A program made the translations under genes and the position numbers. Shown here in pieces: positions 39,278-49,483 of a stretch of 64,000 nucleotides of DNA. How positions within the stretch are numbered: the stretch's first letter is position 1; every line of letters begins with the position of its first letter. The stretch covers positions 1 through 64,000 of the forward strand of contig JAFEBX010000009.1 in NCBI GenBank assembly GCA_018242425.1, in the 5' to 3' direction. The notes under the pieces are model-generated. The model ran no database searches and was not told where the DNA came from. It saw nothing but the letters and a program-made list of their open reading frames with translations. Origin of the DNA: Pseudomonadota bacterium. GTDB lineage: Bacteria > Pseudomonadota > Gammaproteobacteria > Xanthomonadales > Xanthomonadaceae.

Positions 39278-40018
39278 TCAACCGCGCCGCTGCGCTTCCA
39301 TCACCTTCGCATACTTCAGGAAGCCGTAGAACGCCTGCGTGCGTGCCGCGAAGAAGCCGGCCCAGCCGTTGAGGAAATAGCGCTTGCCGAAATAAAGCTT
39401 GAGAAAGGCCAGCCATGGATAGAACAGCAGGCGCAGGCCCATGAATGGTTTGCGCTTGCCACGCGTGTGTTCGACCAGTCCGCTGGAATAGCGGTTGATC
39501 TTCTCGACGCGGGTGGCGAGATCTGGCTCACCGTAATGGCGGAACACCACTGGCAGATCGAGCGTGCGACCGCGCACTTCGGGCGCCGCATGCACCGGCA
39601 CCTGGTTCATCCCGCCCATCGATTTGCGGAACAGGCGCAGCTGGCGATTGCCGCGCGTGCCACGATGCGGCCAACGCCAGAACAACCATTCCTGACGCTC
39701 GAGGCGATAGCCATCGGCGCGCGGCGCTTCCAGTTCGCGTGCGATCGCCTGCGCGGCATCGCCCTCGACGAATTCATCAGCATCGAGAAGCAGGATCCAG
39801 TCGTGCACGGCAAGATCGATCGCGGCCTGCTTCTGCGGACCATAACCGGCGAAAGGTTGCGCGTGGATGCGCGCGCCATGCGTACGGGCGATCTCCAGCG
39901 TGGCATCGTCCGAACCGGAATCGAGCACGACGATCTCGTCGCAGAACCCCAGGCTGTCGAGGCAGCGCGCCAGCGTGGCGGCATTGTTCAAGGTGGTGAC
40001 GACGCCAGACAGCGGCAT
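39278..40018 (-). CDS. Glycosyltransferase family 2 (WaaE/KdtX-like)
   Basis: A 246-aa GT2 enzyme. Motifs: MPLSGVVTTLNNAATLARCL at the start, CDEIVVLDSGSDDATLEIA, the DxD-containing LLLDADEFV, and the C-terminal LRLLFYPWLAFLKLYFGKRYF plus GWAGFFAARTQAFYGFLKY. These match LPS core beta-1,4-glucosyltransferases of the WaaE type. The start overlaps the end of the O-antigen-ligase-like gene, so it is part of an LPS-core operon. Donor and acceptor are unproven. Confidence 0.85.
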   Translation of the reverse strand: MPLSGVVTTLNNAATLARCLDSLGFCDEIVVLDSGSDDATLEIARTHGARIHAQPFAGYGPQKQAAIDLAVHDWILLLDADEFVEGDAAQAIARELEAPRADGYRLERQEWLFWRWPHRGTRGNRQLRLFRKSMGGMNQVPVHAAPEVRGRTLDLPVVFRHYGEPDLATRVEKINRYSSGLVEHTRGKRKPFMGLRLLFYPWLAFLKLYFGKRYFLNGWAGFFAARTQAFYGFLKYAKVMEAQRRG

Positions 40019-41319
40019 CAGCTGCCGGTCTCGCGCGACAACAGGCTGCCGGCATAGAGCGCCGCCAGCAACAGGGTGACGCCGCCCCAGAACGCGGAAT
40101 ACACCGCGAGATGGGTATTGAACGGGAACAGCGTGACGCCCAACGCCAGCATCGCAGGGCGCGCGCGCGCGCGATCATCGGCGGAAGCGAATCTCCAGGC
40201 ACGCCAGGCCAGCGCCGCACCGGCGATCCACAGCAACAGTCCGATGATGCCGGTCTCGCTGAGGATTTCGAGGATCAACTGGTGCGCGTGCAGTGCCGGG
40301 CCATCGCCCCAGGCGGCGCGCACGCCAGGCTCGGGATCGCAGGCCGGGAACGATTCGCGGAAGTCGCGCGTACCGACGCCGTTGACCGGATGCTGGCGGA
40401 TCATGCAGGTCGCCGCGCCCCAGATGCGCAGTCGTCCGGCCGATGCCTCGTCGACATCGCTCTGGTCGCCGGCCATCGCCATGCGCGTGCGCTCGATGCG
40501 ATCGTGGACCTGCGGCACGGTGAGGGTGGCGACCACCAGCACCAGTGCACCGGTGGCGAACACGCCGAGCAGGCGCTTCCATCCCAGCACCGTCCATCCC
40601 GACACCAGCAGCACCAGTGCGTAGCTGATCCACGATGCACGCGATCCCGCCAGCACGATCACCACGCCCACCAGCAGCGCGACCGCCAGCCAGCCGATCT
40701 GGCCCCACAGGCGCTTGGCGCCGTACAGCGCGAACGGCGACAGGCTGGCGAGGACGATGCCGAGCTTGGGATTGCACGGTCCCAGCGGGCCGGTGATGCG
40801 GTCGGCACTGGCGATCGAACACATCGGGCGATGCTGGATCGCCTGCTTGGCCGCATCCAGTGCCGAGAACCAGGGACTGTGGCCGGTCAACTGCTGGATC
40901 AATGCGTCGATGCACCACAGCCCGACGATCACCCCGAGGCCGCCGAAAGTGATGCGGCGCGCGCGCGGCGTGGCAACCGCGATCGCCGCCAGCCACAGGA
41001 ACGGCAGGTAACGCAGGCCGAGCAGGCTCTTCCTGATCGCCTGCCCCGGCTCCACCGCATCGATGCTGGAGATCAGCTCGGGCAGCCAGTAGGCGAAGAA
41101 CAATGCGGTGGTCAGCGCCCACGCCGGCGAACTGAGCAGGCGCGAGGTGCCGCGGAAGCGCGCCCAGGCCATCAGGCCGATGGTGGTCAGCGCGCCCAGC
41201 GACAGGATCGCCTCGGCGATGCCGGTGGCCGGCAGCATCGCGACATAGGCCAGCACCCAGATCGGCGCCCAGCGCCAACCCGTGGGATCACCGTTTTCGG
41301 GAGAATTCGTCGTAGACAT
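40018..41319 (-). CDS. O-antigen ligase family membrane protein (WaaL-like)
   Basis: A 433-aa polytopic protein with about ten hydrophobic segments (for example WVLAYVAMLPATGIAEAIL and IGWLAVALLVGVVIVLAGS). The periplasmic loop has NGVGTRDFRESFP and a conserved histidine in ALHAHQLILEILSETG, as in Wzy_C/WaaL proteins. WaaL attaches undecaprenyl-linked O-chains to lipid A-core. The ATG at 41319 (MSTTNSPENG) lies inside the end of the upstream glycosyltransferase gene. Confidence 0.85.
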   Translation of the reverse strand: MSTTNSPENGDPTGWRWAPIWVLAYVAMLPATGIAEAILSLGALTTIGLMAWARFRGTSRLLSSPAWALTTALFFAYWLPELISSIDAVEPGQAIRKSLLGLRYLPFLWLAAIAVATPRARRITFGGLGVIVGLWCIDALIQQLTGHSPWFSALDAAKQAIQHRPMCSIASADRITGPLGPCNPKLGIVLASLSPFALYGAKRLWGQIGWLAVALLVGVVIVLAGSRASWISYALVLLVSGWTVLGWKRLLGVFATGALVLVVATLTVPQVHDRIERTRMAMAGDQSDVDEASAGRLRIWGAATCMIRQHPVNGVGTRDFRESFPACDPEPGVRAAWGDGPALHAHQLILEILSETGIIGLLLWIAGAALAWRAWRFASADDRARARPAMLALGVTLFPFNTHLAVYSAFWGGVTLLLAALYAGSLLSRETGS

Positions 41320-42409
41320 CGAGGGTCGCTTGTTGCATCGCCGACAGAGTGTACGGAATCCGCTGCGGCAACGCCGGTGGATGCAGGAGGAATGCCCGCG
41401 CACGATTGGCCAGCGCGACGCGATCGCCCGGCACGACGCGCCCTTCCGGTTGCAATGCCGCCAGCACTTCGCCGACACCACCGTGATCCCAGCCGATCAC
41501 CGGCACGCCGATCGCCAGTGCCTCGACCACGGTGCGTCCGAACGACTCCGGCTTGCGCGACAACTGCAGCACGATGTCGCTCGCGCGATAGGCACCTGCC
41601 ATGGCATTGGTGGGTTCGCTGATGGCGAGGGCATCGATCACGCCAAGATCGCGCGCCTCGCGTTCCAGTTCCGCGATGTAATCGCTGCGTTCGGGTACGC
41701 GCGCACCAGGCATCCACAGGCGCGCATCGATTCCGCCACCACGCAGGTCGGCGAGCAGGCGCAAGGCATCGGAATGGCCCTTCAGGCGCGTGCCGCGGCC
41801 CGGCAACAGCAGCAACGGAGCCTCGCCCGCCAACTGCGCCCAGCGCTGCGCGACCTGCGCCCGCGCTTCATGGTCGACGCCGTCGCGGCGCGGGTACTGC
41901 AGCGGATCGATGCCACGCGGAACCACCCGCAATCGCGCCGGCTCGGTCCGCGGATAGTGGCGCAGCACGTAATCACGGACCGTCTGCGATACGCAGATCA
42001 CGCGATCGCCGCGGGCCATGATCGCGCTGTAGCGCGACGGCGAATTCAGGCCATGCACGGTGGTGACGAAATGCGGTTTCGTCGCGCCCATCCCGCGCAG
42101 CGCCAGCCAGCCAACCCACGCCGGCAACCGCGAACGCGCGTGCACGATGTCGACGCCTTCCTCGCGCAGCAGGCGCCGCAGTGCGCGCGCGTGGCGGAAC
42201 ACCAGCAACGACTTGCGACCGATATCTAGGGTGATGTGGCGTGCGCCCGTCGCTTCGAGTGCAGGCTGCATGCGTCCGCCCGCCGAGACCACCAGCGCGC
42301 GATGGCCGGCGCGCACCAGCGCATCGGCGATTTCCAGCGTCGAACGCTCGACGCCACCGGCATCGAGCGCCGGCAGCAATTGCAGGACGGTCAGTGGCCT
42401 CGCGGCCAT
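41288..42409 (-). CDS. Glycosyltransferase family 4 (LPS/surface polysaccharide)
   Basis: A 373-aa GT-B enzyme. It starts MAARPLTVLQLLPALDAGGVE, the usual GT4 N-terminus, continues VHARSRLPAWVGW and VVPRGIDPLQYPRRDG, and has the C-lobe nucleotide-sugar site LQLSRKPESFGRTVVEALA followed by GVGEVLAAL. It is the first gene of the three-gene operon with the ligase-like and GT2 genes, which it overlaps by 32 bp. The specific sugar cannot be inferred. Confidence 0.88.
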   Translation of the reverse strand: MAARPLTVLQLLPALDAGGVERSTLEIADALVRAGHRALVVSAGGRMQPALEATGARHITLDIGRKSLLVFRHARALRRLLREEGVDIVHARSRLPAWVGWLALRGMGATKPHFVTTVHGLNSPSRYSAIMARGDRVICVSQTVRDYVLRHYPRTEPARLRVVPRGIDPLQYPRRDGVDHEARAQVAQRWAQLAGEAPLLLLPGRGTRLKGHSDALRLLADLRGGGIDARLWMPGARVPERSDYIAELEREARDLGVIDALAISEPTNAMAGAYRASDIVLQLSRKPESFGRTVVEALAIGVPVIGWDHGGVGEVLAALQPEGRVVPGDRVALANRARAFLLHPPALPQRIPYTLSAMQQATLDVYDEFSRKR

Positions 42410-42413
42410 GCGG

Positions 42414-42614
42414 TCAATCGACGAGGACGTAGATCTCGCCACAGTACGGGCATTCGACGCGCCCGCCTTCGGCTTCGATCGCGAGATACACGCGCGGGTG
42501 CGAATTCCACAGGCTCATCGACGGCAGCGGGCAGGACAGCGGCAGGTCGGCGCGGCGGACATCATGGACGCGCGGCTGGGTCGGCACGAAATCGGAATGG
42601 GCGGCGTCGGTCAT
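42414..42614 (-). CDS. Zinc-finger domain-containing protein (zf-CHCC family)
   Basis: A 66-aa protein. The end reads SHPRVYLAIEAEGGRVECPYCGEIYVL, and together with a CPLPSM segment this is the CX-H-CxxC pattern of the short zinc-binding proteins related to NDUFS6. Small bacterial members are widespread and of unknown role. It lies 4 bp before the GT4 gene on the same strand. Confidence 0.9.
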   Translation of the reverse strand: MTDAAHSDFVPTQPRVHDVRRADLPLSCPLPSMSLWNSHPRVYLAIEAEGGRVECPYCGEIYVLVD

Positions 42615-42647
42615 GGCAGCGGTGTTGCGTGGAAAGGCGCCAGTGTA

Positions 42648-43346
42648 TCAGTGCGGCACATCGAAGCTCAGGACTTCGGACGCTGCATTCGCCTGCAGGA
42701 CCAGGCCATCGCGTGGCCCTTCCAGGCCGATGCCGTCGCCGTTGGCGATGTCATGGCCGGCGACCGTCAACGCGCCGTCCAGCACCTGCAGCCACAGGCC
42801 ACGACCGGCGCCCACGTCCAGCGGCACCGATTCACCGGCAGCAAGCCGGATCGCGCGGATGCGGGCGTCCTGGCGGATCGCAATGCCGCTGCCGCCGACC
42901 AGATCCTGCCAGCGCCCTTCGCGCATGGCGGGATCGAAATTCCGCTGCGCGTACGCCGGCGCCGCATTCACCTGGTCGGGCTGGATCCATACCTGCAGGA
43001 AATGCACCGGGGTGTCGGGCGACGCGTTGAACTCGCTGTGCTCGATGCCATGGCCGGCGCTCATCCACTGGACATCGCCGGCACGAATCACGCCTTGCGT
43101 TCCCGTGCTGTCACGGTGCGCGAGCGCGCCATCGAGCACGATGCTGACGATTTCCATGTTGGCGTGGCGATGCGGTGGAAACCCGCCGCCACCCGCGACG
43201 CGATCGTCATTGATCACGCGCAATGCACCGAAACCCATCCACTGCGGATCGTAGTGGTGGCCGAACGAGAAGGTGTGGCGGCTGTCGAGCCAGTCGATCC
43301 GCGTGTGCGGACGCTGGCCCGATCGCCGCAACAGCGCTTCGCTCAT
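42648..43346 (-). CDS. Pirin family protein (YhhW-like)
   Basis: A 232-aa bicupin of the short pirin type. The metal-binding motif is FPPHRHANMEIVSIVLDG (HxH...E), followed by the pirin signature SAGHGIEHSEFN. YhhW of E. coli has quercetinase activity. It overlaps the YceI gene start/end (the ATG of this gene and the stop of the next lie within 4 bp), so the two may be co-transcribed. It differs from the longer pirin at 8441. Confidence 0.9.
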   Translation of the reverse strand: MSEALLRRSGQRPHTRIDWLDSRHTFSFGHHYDPQWMGFGALRVINDDRVAGGGGFPPHRHANMEIVSIVLDGALAHRDSTGTQGVIRAGDVQWMSAGHGIEHSEFNASPDTPVHFLQVWIQPDQVNAAPAYAQRNFDPAMREGRWQDLVGGSGIAIRQDARIRAIRLAAGESVPLDVGAGRGLWLQVLDGALTVAGHDIANGDGIGLEGPRDGLVLQANAASEVLSFDVPH

Positions 43347-43912
43347 TTCTTGTCGCCGTGCGCTTCGGTAGTGATGCGCAGTTCGATTTCGTCGCCGATC
43401 AGCGGCACGCCCTGGGAGATGCCGAAAGCCGAACGCGAAATCGTCGTGCTGGCATCGAAACCGATCGCCGGCACCTTCATCATTTCGGCGATGCCGACCT
43501 TGTTGAGCTTGGCCTTGAGCGTGACCGGCTTGGTGACGCCGTGCAGGGTCAGGTTGCCCACCACTTTCAGGTGGCCGTCCTTCATCGTCACCTTGGTGCT
43601 CTTGAAGGTGGCGGTCGGATACTTCTGGGCATCGAAGAAATCGGCACTCTTCAGGTGCTCGTCGAGCTTGGGCACGAAGGTATCGATCTGGTTGATCGGA
43701 ATCACGACCTCGACGCTGGACTTCTCGGGCGCGGCCTCGTCGTAATGGATGGTGCCGGACGCGCCGCCGAAATTGGCGCTGGGGTTCGAATACCCCATGT
43801 GGTTCCAGCTGGCCAGCACCATGGTGTGGTTCGGATCGATCTTGTAATCGCCTGCGGCGGCGGAACCGGCGACGGCGAGCAGCGACAACAGGGCAAACGG
43901 GAGCAGTTTCAT
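43343..43912 (-). CDS. YceI family periplasmic lipocalin-like protein
   Basis: A protein of 189 aa. The signal peptide MKLLPFALLSLLAVAGSAAA is cleaved before GDYKIDPNHTMV, the exact start of mature YceI. Conserved segments are SADFFDAQKYPTATFKST and VVGNLTLHGVTKPVTL. YceI proteins bind polyisoprenoid or amide lipids in the periplasm. The ATG at 43912 gives the signal peptide. Confidence 0.93.
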   Translation of the reverse strand: MKLLPFALLSLLAVAGSAAAGDYKIDPNHTMVLASWNHMGYSNPSANFGGASGTIHYDEAAPEKSSVEVVIPINQIDTFVPKLDEHLKSADFFDAQKYPTATFKSTKVTMKDGHLKVVGNLTLHGVTKPVTLKAKLNKVGIAEMMKVPAIGFDASTTISRSAFGISQGVPLIGDEIELRITTEAHGDKK

Positions 43913-43940
43913 GCAGGGGATCTCCGTGGGTGGTGGGCGC

Positions 43941-44537
43941 TCACTCGATGCGACAGGCTTCATCGAAGGGGAGGCGCGGCGAACGCGGGAAAATGGAGGC
44001 CGGGTCACCCTTGCCGAGGTTGACCAGGAAGTTGGATTTCCATTGGGTGCCGGCGAAGAATGCCGCATCGACCTTGGCGTTGTCGAATCCCGACATCGGG
44101 CCGCAATCGAGCCCAAGCGAACGCGCCGCCAGCATCATGTAGGCACCCTGCAGCGAGCCGTTGCGCAGGGCCGGAACGAAGCGCTTCTCCATCGCCGGGC
44201 CTTCGAACCAGGCGCGGGCATCGGTATGCGGGAACAGCAGCGGCAGCTTGTGGTGGAAGTCGAGGTCGTAGGCGACGATCACGGTGACCGGAGCCGCCAT
44301 CGTCTTGTCGTGGTTGCCGGCATCCAGCGCCGGCTCGAGGCGGGCCTTGGCTTCGGCGCTGCGCACGAAGACGAAGCGCGCAGGCGTGCTGTTGGCGGCG
44401 GTCGGACCGTTTTTCAGCAGGTCGTAGAGCCGGTGCAGGGTGGCATCGTCGATCTCCCCACTGAAGCTGTTGTACGTCCGCGCCTGTACGAACAGCTGGT
44501 CGAGGGCGGAGGCATCCAGAGGGTGGAACAGCGACAT
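43941..44537 (-). CDS. Nitroreductase family protein, malonic-semialdehyde-reductase-like (RutE/YdfN type)
   Basis: A 198-aa FMN enzyme. It has [35 protein letters not shown] (FMN contact), and [19 protein letters not shown], all typical of the HadB/RutE subgroup. RutE reduces malonic semialdehyde in pyrimidine degradation, but no other rut gene is nearby, so a general nitro/aldehyde reductase role is equally likely. It lies 28 bp upstream of yceI and is divergent from the ELM1-like gene. Confidence 0.88.
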   Translation of the reverse strand: MSLFHPLDASALDQLFVQARTYNSFSGEIDDATLHRLYDLLKNGPTAANSTPARFVFVRSAEAKARLEPALDAGNHDKTMAAPVTVIVAYDLDFHHKLPLLFPHTDARAWFEGPAMEKRFVPALRNGSLQGAYMMLAARSLGLDCGPMSGFDNAKVDAAFFAGTQWKSNFLVNLGKGDPASIFPRSPRLPFDEACRIE

Positions 44538-44602
44538 TGGAGAGTCCCGGAAGAAAGCGTGCAGTGTATTGTTTTGGCGATGAATGTCGTGTTTTCAACC
44601 CC

Positions 44603-45547
44603 GTGACCGTACTGGCCATCAGCGATGGCCGCGCCGGCAATGTCCGCCAGGCGCGCGCGCTGGCCGACGCGCTGGCGGGTGGAGAGGCGCCGCACCTGCG
44701 CATCGACATGACGGCGCCGTGGCGCTGGCTCGCACCGCGCCGCCTGCCCGGCGCGGCCCGGGGATTTGGCGAAGGCTTCCTCGCGGCCATGCGCGATCCG
44801 CCCGCGATCGTGGTCGGCTGCGGGCGACAGGCGGCGCTGGCGACGCGATTGCTGCGCGAGGCCGGCGCACGCGCCGTGCAGATCCTCGATCCGCGCATCG
44901 ATCCGCGCCATTGGGATTGCGTGGTGGTCCCGGAACATGATCGCCTGCGCGGCGACAACGTACTGACGATGCTAGGCAGCCTCAATCCGGTCGATGATCG
45001 CTGGCTGGCCGAAGCGCGCGCACGTCATCCACGACCGCAAGCATGGGGCAACGGCGGATTGACCGCGCTGACGATCGGCGGCCCGACCTCCGCGGTGCCG
45101 ATGACCATTGATGCGGTTGCTGAATTCGCGCGGCAGTTGGCAGATGAAACTTCCGCCGCCGGCAACAATCTCGCCATCACCACCTCCGGCCGCACTCCGC
45201 GCAGCTGGTTGCCGCTACTGCGCTCGACGATCGCACGCACATCGGCAACGTTGTGGGCTGGCGAGCAGGATGGTCCGAATCCCTACGCCGCGATGCTGGC
45301 GCATGCGCAGCACATCGTCTGCACGCCCGATTCGGTCAACATGCTGTCGGAAGCCTGCGCAACGCCCGCCGCCGTCGAATGGCTGCCGTTTCCCGCAGAT
45401 GGACGCATCGCCGCCTTCCTGGCGTCGTTGCAGGCGCGCGGACGGGCCCGTCCGCTCGGCGACATGCAGGCAACCAACCGGATTCCATTGCGCGAAACCG
45501 CGCGGATCGCTGCCGAGGTCAGTCGACGCCTGCAGGAACCTCGCTGA
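44603..45547 (+). CDS. Mitochondrial fission ELM1-like (DUF1022) protein
   Basis: A protein of about 314 aa. [21 protein letters not shown] at the start, [24 protein letters not shown] in the middle and the C-terminal [17 protein letters not shown] and [16 protein letters not shown] are diagnostic of the ELM1 family. The fold resembles a GT-B glycosyltransferase (UDP-GlcNAc epimerase-like), and bacterial members are often next to envelope genes. The GTG at 44603 is taken as start, since the conserved part follows directly; a GTG/ATG further upstream is not in a conserved region. Its 3' end overlaps glnE by 29 bp on the other strand. Confidence 0.88.
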   Translation: MTVLAISDGRAGNVRQARALADALAGGEAPHLRIDMTAPWRWLAPRRLPGAARGFGEGFLAAMRDPPAIVVGCGRQAALATRLLREAGARAVQILDPRIDPRHWDCVVVPEHDRLRGDNVLTMLGSLNPVDDRWLAEARARHPRPQAWGNGGLTALTIGGPTSAVPMTIDAVAEFARQLADETSAAGNNLAITTSGRTPRSWLPLLRSTIARTSATLWAGEQDGPNPYAAMLAHAQHIVCTPDSVNMLSEACATPAAVEWLPFPADGRIAAFLASLQARGRARPLGDMQATNRIPLRETARIAAEVSRRLQEPR

Positions 45548-48317
45548 AGTCGAAACCGTGCTCGCGACACGCCGCGCGAATCACGCCGCGCGCCTTCTCC
45601 ACTTCATCGCCGAAACGGACACGCCGCGGGCGGCGATCCAGCGTGCAGGCCAACCCCAGTGCCGACAGCACGGCGTGCGCGCGCAACACATCGTTGGCCG
45701 ATCCCGCAGAAAGCATTCCCGCTTCTGCCAATGCAGCGACCAGGTCGACGCTGCGGCGCGGCCCGCACAACAACGGCCGTGCATGGGCATGGCGCAGCAC
45801 CAGCGCCTGGAGCAGGAATTCGAGATCGACCAGGCCGCCCTCGCCCTGCTTGAGGTCAAACCACTGCGCGTCGCCGCGATCGAGTTCGCGGCGCATGCGC
45901 TGGCGCATCTCGACAACCTGTTTCACCAACTCCGAAGGATCGCGTGGCCGACGCAGCACTTCGCTACGCACATCCTCGAATGCCCCCGCCAGCAATCCCG
46001 CGTCGTCCGCAAGCGCGCAACGCGCACGCACCAGCGCCTGGTGCTCCCAGGTCCATGCGCGTTCGCGCTGGTACTCCACATAGGCCGCCAGCGATGTCAC
46101 CAGCAACCCGCTGGCTCCATCGGGGCGCAGGCGCACGTCGACGTCATACAGGCGCCCCGCGCGCGTTGGCGTCTGCAGCAGCGAGACGATGCGTTGCGCC
46201 AGTCGCGCGAACCAGCGCGCGGCATCGAGCGGGCGTGCGCCATCCGACTGCGCCGCGGGATCGCCGTCGTACAGGAACACCAGGTCGAGATCGGAACCGA
46301 AGCCGAGCTCCTCGCCACCGAGGCTGCCGTATCCGAGCACGACGAAGCGCGCGCCGGGGATTTCACCATGTGATTCGGCGAGGCCGGAACGCGCCAAACG
46401 CACGACTGCCTCAACCACCACATCGGCCAACCACGCCAGTTGTTGCGTACTCGCGCCCGCAGGTTGTTGCCCGTCCAGCGCCGCCAGCGCGATGCGGAAG
46501 CTCAGCGCCTGGCGGGTTTCGTTGAGCAGGGCCAACGACGATTCGATATCGCCATCGCCCTGGGCCATTGCGCGCAAGCAGGCCTCGCGCATCTCGGCGG
46601 CATCGGCCAGTTCACCGACGGCGCGATGATCGAGCAATTCGTCGAGCAGGACGGGATAGGCCGCCAGGCGCTCGCCAAGCAAGGCGCTGCGTGACAAGGC
46701 ATCGACCAGCCGTTCCAGCGCCTGCGGCTGTTCGTCGAGCAAGGCGAGATAGTTGCTGCGCTTCAATACGTTCTGCACCAGCGACAAGGCGCGCGGCAGC
46801 GCGACATCGGGCTGCACGGCGCGACCGCTGGCCGCGAGCAGGGCCGGCATCAGGCGATCGAGCCGCGTACGCGTGGCATCTGGCAACGCAGCAGCAGCCA
46901 GGCCGCGCGCGAACTGGCGCAACTGGTGATCGGCCGCTTCGACGTCGGCGTATCCCGCATTGGCGAGCGTGCCTGCATGGCCGCCCTCCGGCAAGGCACG
47001 CCAGTAGGCGTGCAGCTCGCCATCATCATCTTCATCGCGCCTGCCGCCGAGCAATTCGGCGAACTCCGCGGAGACATGCGCTCGATGCGCATCGAGCTCG
47101 ACCAGCAATGCCGGCCAATCGCCGTACCCCATGGTGGCTGCAATGCGCCCGCGATCTTCGTTGCTGTCCGGCAACCGATAGGTCTGGGTATCGCGCAACA
47201 TCTGCAGGCGATTTTCCAGCCGCCGCAGGAACAGGTAATCGTCGCGCAGGGCGGCACCGGTGCCGTCTTCGATCTGGCGCCGCGTGATCAAGGCATCGAG
47301 CGATGCCAATAACCCGCGTTGCTGCAATTCCGGCTCGCGGCCACCGCGTATCAGCTGCAGGGCCTGTGCCAGGAACTCGATCTCGCGGATGCCGCCGGGT
47401 CCGCGCTTGATGTCGTCCTGCATCTCGCGACGCTCGACCTCGGCCGCGATCATCGCCTTCATCCCGCGCAAACCTTCAAGCGCGCCGAAATCGAGATAGC
47501 GCCGATAGACGAACGGCCGCAACGCCTGCAGGAATGATTCGCCCGCCGCGATGTCACCCGCCACCGGGCGCGCCTTCTGCCAGGCATAACGTTCCCAGTC
47601 GCGGCCTTCGCGCTGGAAATACTGTTCGAGCGCGGCGAACGACCACGCGACACGGCCGGCACTGCCATAAGGACGCAGGCGCAGGTCGACGCGATGACTG
47701 AATCCCTCCGCCGTGACTTCATCCAGCAATTTCGCCAACTGCTGCCCGAGTCGTGCGAAATACTGCTCGGCCTCCAGCGACCGCGCGCCATCGCTGCTGC
47801 CGTCCTCTGCATACGCGTAGACGATGTCGATGTCCGAGGAGAAATTGAGTTCGCCGCCACCCAGTTTCCCGAGCGCGAACACCACCAGCCGTTGCACGCT
47901 GCCATCGGGTGCGCGCACACGTCCGTGTCGGTCGACGAATGTCGATTCCAGGGCCGAGAGCGCAACCTCCAGGCAGGTTTCCGCCAGCTCACTGCTGCCG
48001 CGCAAGGTGTCCTCGACTTGGTCAAGGCCGAGCACGTCGCGCCAGATCAACCGCGTCGATTCCGCTTGCCGGTAACGCCGCAACAGCGCCGGCCATGATC
48101 CGGCGTCGTCCGCCGCCAATGCCGGGGCTGCGAACGGCGCCGCGCCATCGTCGCGCAACAGCGCCTGCAGGACATCCGGCTGCCGTCGGAACGTCTCGAT
48201 CGCGAAATCACTGGCAGTGGCGACGGCACGCAACTTCGCCAGCGCCGTCGCATCGGGCGCGAGCGCAGTCAGGTCGAGCGTGGCGAGTGCGGCATCGGGA
48301 TCGAACATCCGCGCCAT
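45519..48317 (-). CDS. glnE: Bifunctional glutamine synthetase adenylyltransferase / deadenylase
   Basis: A 932-aa enzyme that adenylylates and deadenylylates glutamine synthetase under PII control. Two nucleotidyltransferase domains are visible: [16 protein letters not shown] in the N-terminal half (deadenylase) and [18 protein letters not shown] in the C-terminal half (adenylase), each followed by an all-alpha regulatory part (e.g. [19 protein letters not shown]). The start is the ATG at 48317; MFDPDAAL at 48308 is an alternative. It marks the right edge of core DNA; GC falls immediately after. Confidence 0.96.
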   Translation of the reverse strand: MARMFDPDAALATLDLTALAPDATALAKLRAVATASDFAIETFRRQPDVLQALLRDDGAAPFAAPALAADDAGSWPALLRRYRQAESTRLIWRDVLGLDQVEDTLRGSSELAETCLEVALSALESTFVDRHGRVRAPDGSVQRLVVFALGKLGGGELNFSSDIDIVYAYAEDGSSDGARSLEAEQYFARLGQQLAKLLDEVTAEGFSHRVDLRLRPYGSAGRVAWSFAALEQYFQREGRDWERYAWQKARPVAGDIAAGESFLQALRPFVYRRYLDFGALEGLRGMKAMIAAEVERREMQDDIKRGPGGIREIEFLAQALQLIRGGREPELQQRGLLASLDALITRRQIEDGTGAALRDDYLFLRRLENRLQMLRDTQTYRLPDSNEDRGRIAATMGYGDWPALLVELDAHRAHVSAEFAELLGGRRDEDDDGELHAYWRALPEGGHAGTLANAGYADVEAADHQLRQFARGLAAAALPDATRTRLDRLMPALLAASGRAVQPDVALPRALSLVQNVLKRSNYLALLDEQPQALERLVDALSRSALLGERLAAYPVLLDELLDHRAVGELADAAEMREACLRAMAQGDGDIESSLALLNETRQALSFRIALAALDGQQPAGASTQQLAWLADVVVEAVVRLARSGLAESHGEIPGARFVVLGYGSLGGEELGFGSDLDLVFLYDGDPAAQSDGARPLDAARWFARLAQRIVSLLQTPTRAGRLYDVDVRLRPDGASGLLVTSLAAYVEYQRERAWTWEHQALVRARCALADDAGLLAGAFEDVRSEVLRRPRDPSELVKQVVEMRQRMRRELDRGDAQWFDLKQGEGGLVDLEFLLQALVLRHAHARPLLCGPRRSVDLVAALAEAGMLSAGSANDVLRAHAVLSALGLACTLDRRPRRVRFGDEVEKARGVIRAACREHGFDFSEVPAGVD

Positions 48318-48463
48318 GATGCCTGAACGATGTGGTGGCCCACCATCATCCACAAAGTAGACCCAAGTAATTGAACTTGAAGGATGAGCTGGCTATACGA
48401 ATGGATTGTTACTCACAATCTTACTCACTTTTCCCGCCCCATCTGCCTGGCAACGCCATCTCA

Positions 48464-48946
48464 TCAACGTACCGCAAGCTGGGCTTTAAGGACCTCGAAC
48501 GCCTGCCTAGTCCTGTCCTTGTCGATCATTCCAGCAGGGCCGGTCATGAATGAGATCGACGTAACGGATAGGTCTTTCTTCTTCACTACAACCACCACAC
48601 TCCGCCCAAACTCTGACATCCTCAGCGACGCTATGTCGCGATGAAGAATGAACAGCATTGTGTCATAGCGGTTTTCAGGCTCAATCCATTGCTGGAAATA
48701 GACTCCATTCTTTGTAATCACTAAAGAACCCGACAACGTGGACGTTCGGGCTAGGACTTGTGCAAAGCCGTTCATGTTGGCATCCCATGTGCCGGGGCCA
48801 GCCATGACGACTTCCCCAGCGTCCGATGGGAGCTGAGCCGCTGCAAGGGCCTGATAGTTCGATTCCTTGACCGGCCCAAATGAATTGAACCCGGTCAGGG
48901 CGAAAAAACTGACGAGCGCAAGTGCTGGGTAGCGCATCTCAGTCAT
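48464..48946 (-). CDS. Hypothetical secreted or membrane-anchored protein
   Basis: A protein of 160 aa. The N-terminus MTEMRYPALALVSFFALTGF is a probable signal peptide or anchor. The rest is a beta-rich stretch with SLVITKNGVYFQQW and GRSVVVVVKKKDLSVTS, and no family is recognised. It directly follows the lipoprotein gene (the stop is immediately before this ATG), so the two form a small unit of envelope proteins. Composition is less G/C-rich than glnE. The 146 bp between it and glnE hold nothing recognisable. Confidence 0.6.
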   Translation of the reverse strand: MTEMRYPALALVSFFALTGFNSFGPVKESNYQALAAAQLPSDAGEVVMAGPGTWDANMNGFAQVLARTSTLSGSLVITKNGVYFQQWIEPENRYDTMLFILHRDIASLRMSEFGRSVVVVVKKKDLSVTSISFMTGPAGMIDKDRTRQAFEVLKAQLAVR

Positions 48947-49393
48947 CTAGCCTGCTTTTTGAAGATCGCCACTCACGATATTGATGACGTAGGTGACATG
49001 AGAACTCCCACCTCTGTATTCGACGCAGGTAACTTCGGCTGTGTTAGGCAAAGCCAGTGGTCTGACACTCACTATCTCGGCACAGAGCTCACCGTGGAGG
49101 TTGATGAATGCCTTCACCGTGTTCTCAGCTTCCGGATTGGTTGGCCGGCCTCCAGCAGGAGTACTCGAAGATGTAGCTGATTGAGTAGTTGACGCTTCAT
49201 CCCGGGGTACTGCCGCCCTTTGTGCGCTTGTGGCAGCTTCCTTATCTGCGGCTGCGACGGCTTGCTCCACTGCAACACGTGCCGCCTGCTCGGCAGGATC
49301 AGCGGCCCCAGTGTTTGGAGCGGGTGTTTTATCTCCACATGAAGCGAGAAGGATCGAAAGAATTACCCAGCCAGCGTATCTGTAGTTGTCCAC
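48947..49393 (-). CDS. Hypothetical lipoprotein
   Basis: A protein of 148 aa with a short signal and lipobox (ILSILLASC), then a low-complexity A/T/S/E-rich linker (e.g. AARVAVEQAVAAADKEAATS) and a compact C-terminal domain with FINLHGELCAEIVSV and TAEVTCVEYRGGSSHVTYV containing two cysteines. The start is a GTG preceded by AAAGGGGA. It is divergent from the controller-type HTH gene. It looks like an envelope accessory protein of unknown role. Confidence 0.65.
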   Translation of the reverse strand: MDNYRYAGWVILSILLASCGDKTPAPNTGAADPAEQAARVAVEQAVAAADKEAATSAQRAAVPRDEASTTQSATSSSTPAGGRPTNPEAENTVKAFINLHGELCAEIVSVRPLALPNTAEVTCVEYRGGSSHVTYVINIVSGDLQKAG

Positions 49394-49428
49394 TATTTCC
49401 CCTTTGGCAACTGAAGCACAAAGCCATT

Positions 49429-49458
49429 TTGCAGACTTTAGTCCGTCGAACTATAGTC
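49429..49458 (+). promoter_or_regulatory. Promoter with restriction-modification C-box-like operator
   Basis: GACTTTAGTC (49434-49443), CGTC and then AACTATAGTC to 49458 resemble the pair of C-boxes (GACTTATAGTC-CGTG-TGATTATAGTC type) bound by controller proteins of restriction-modification systems. The site overlaps a promoter (TTGCAG at 49429-49434, 17 bp, TATAGT at 49452-49457) about 26 bp before the HTH gene. This suggests autoregulation by that protein. Confidence 0.65.
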
Positions 49459-49483
49459 ATATCACGCCTAATGTCGGTTGCCA

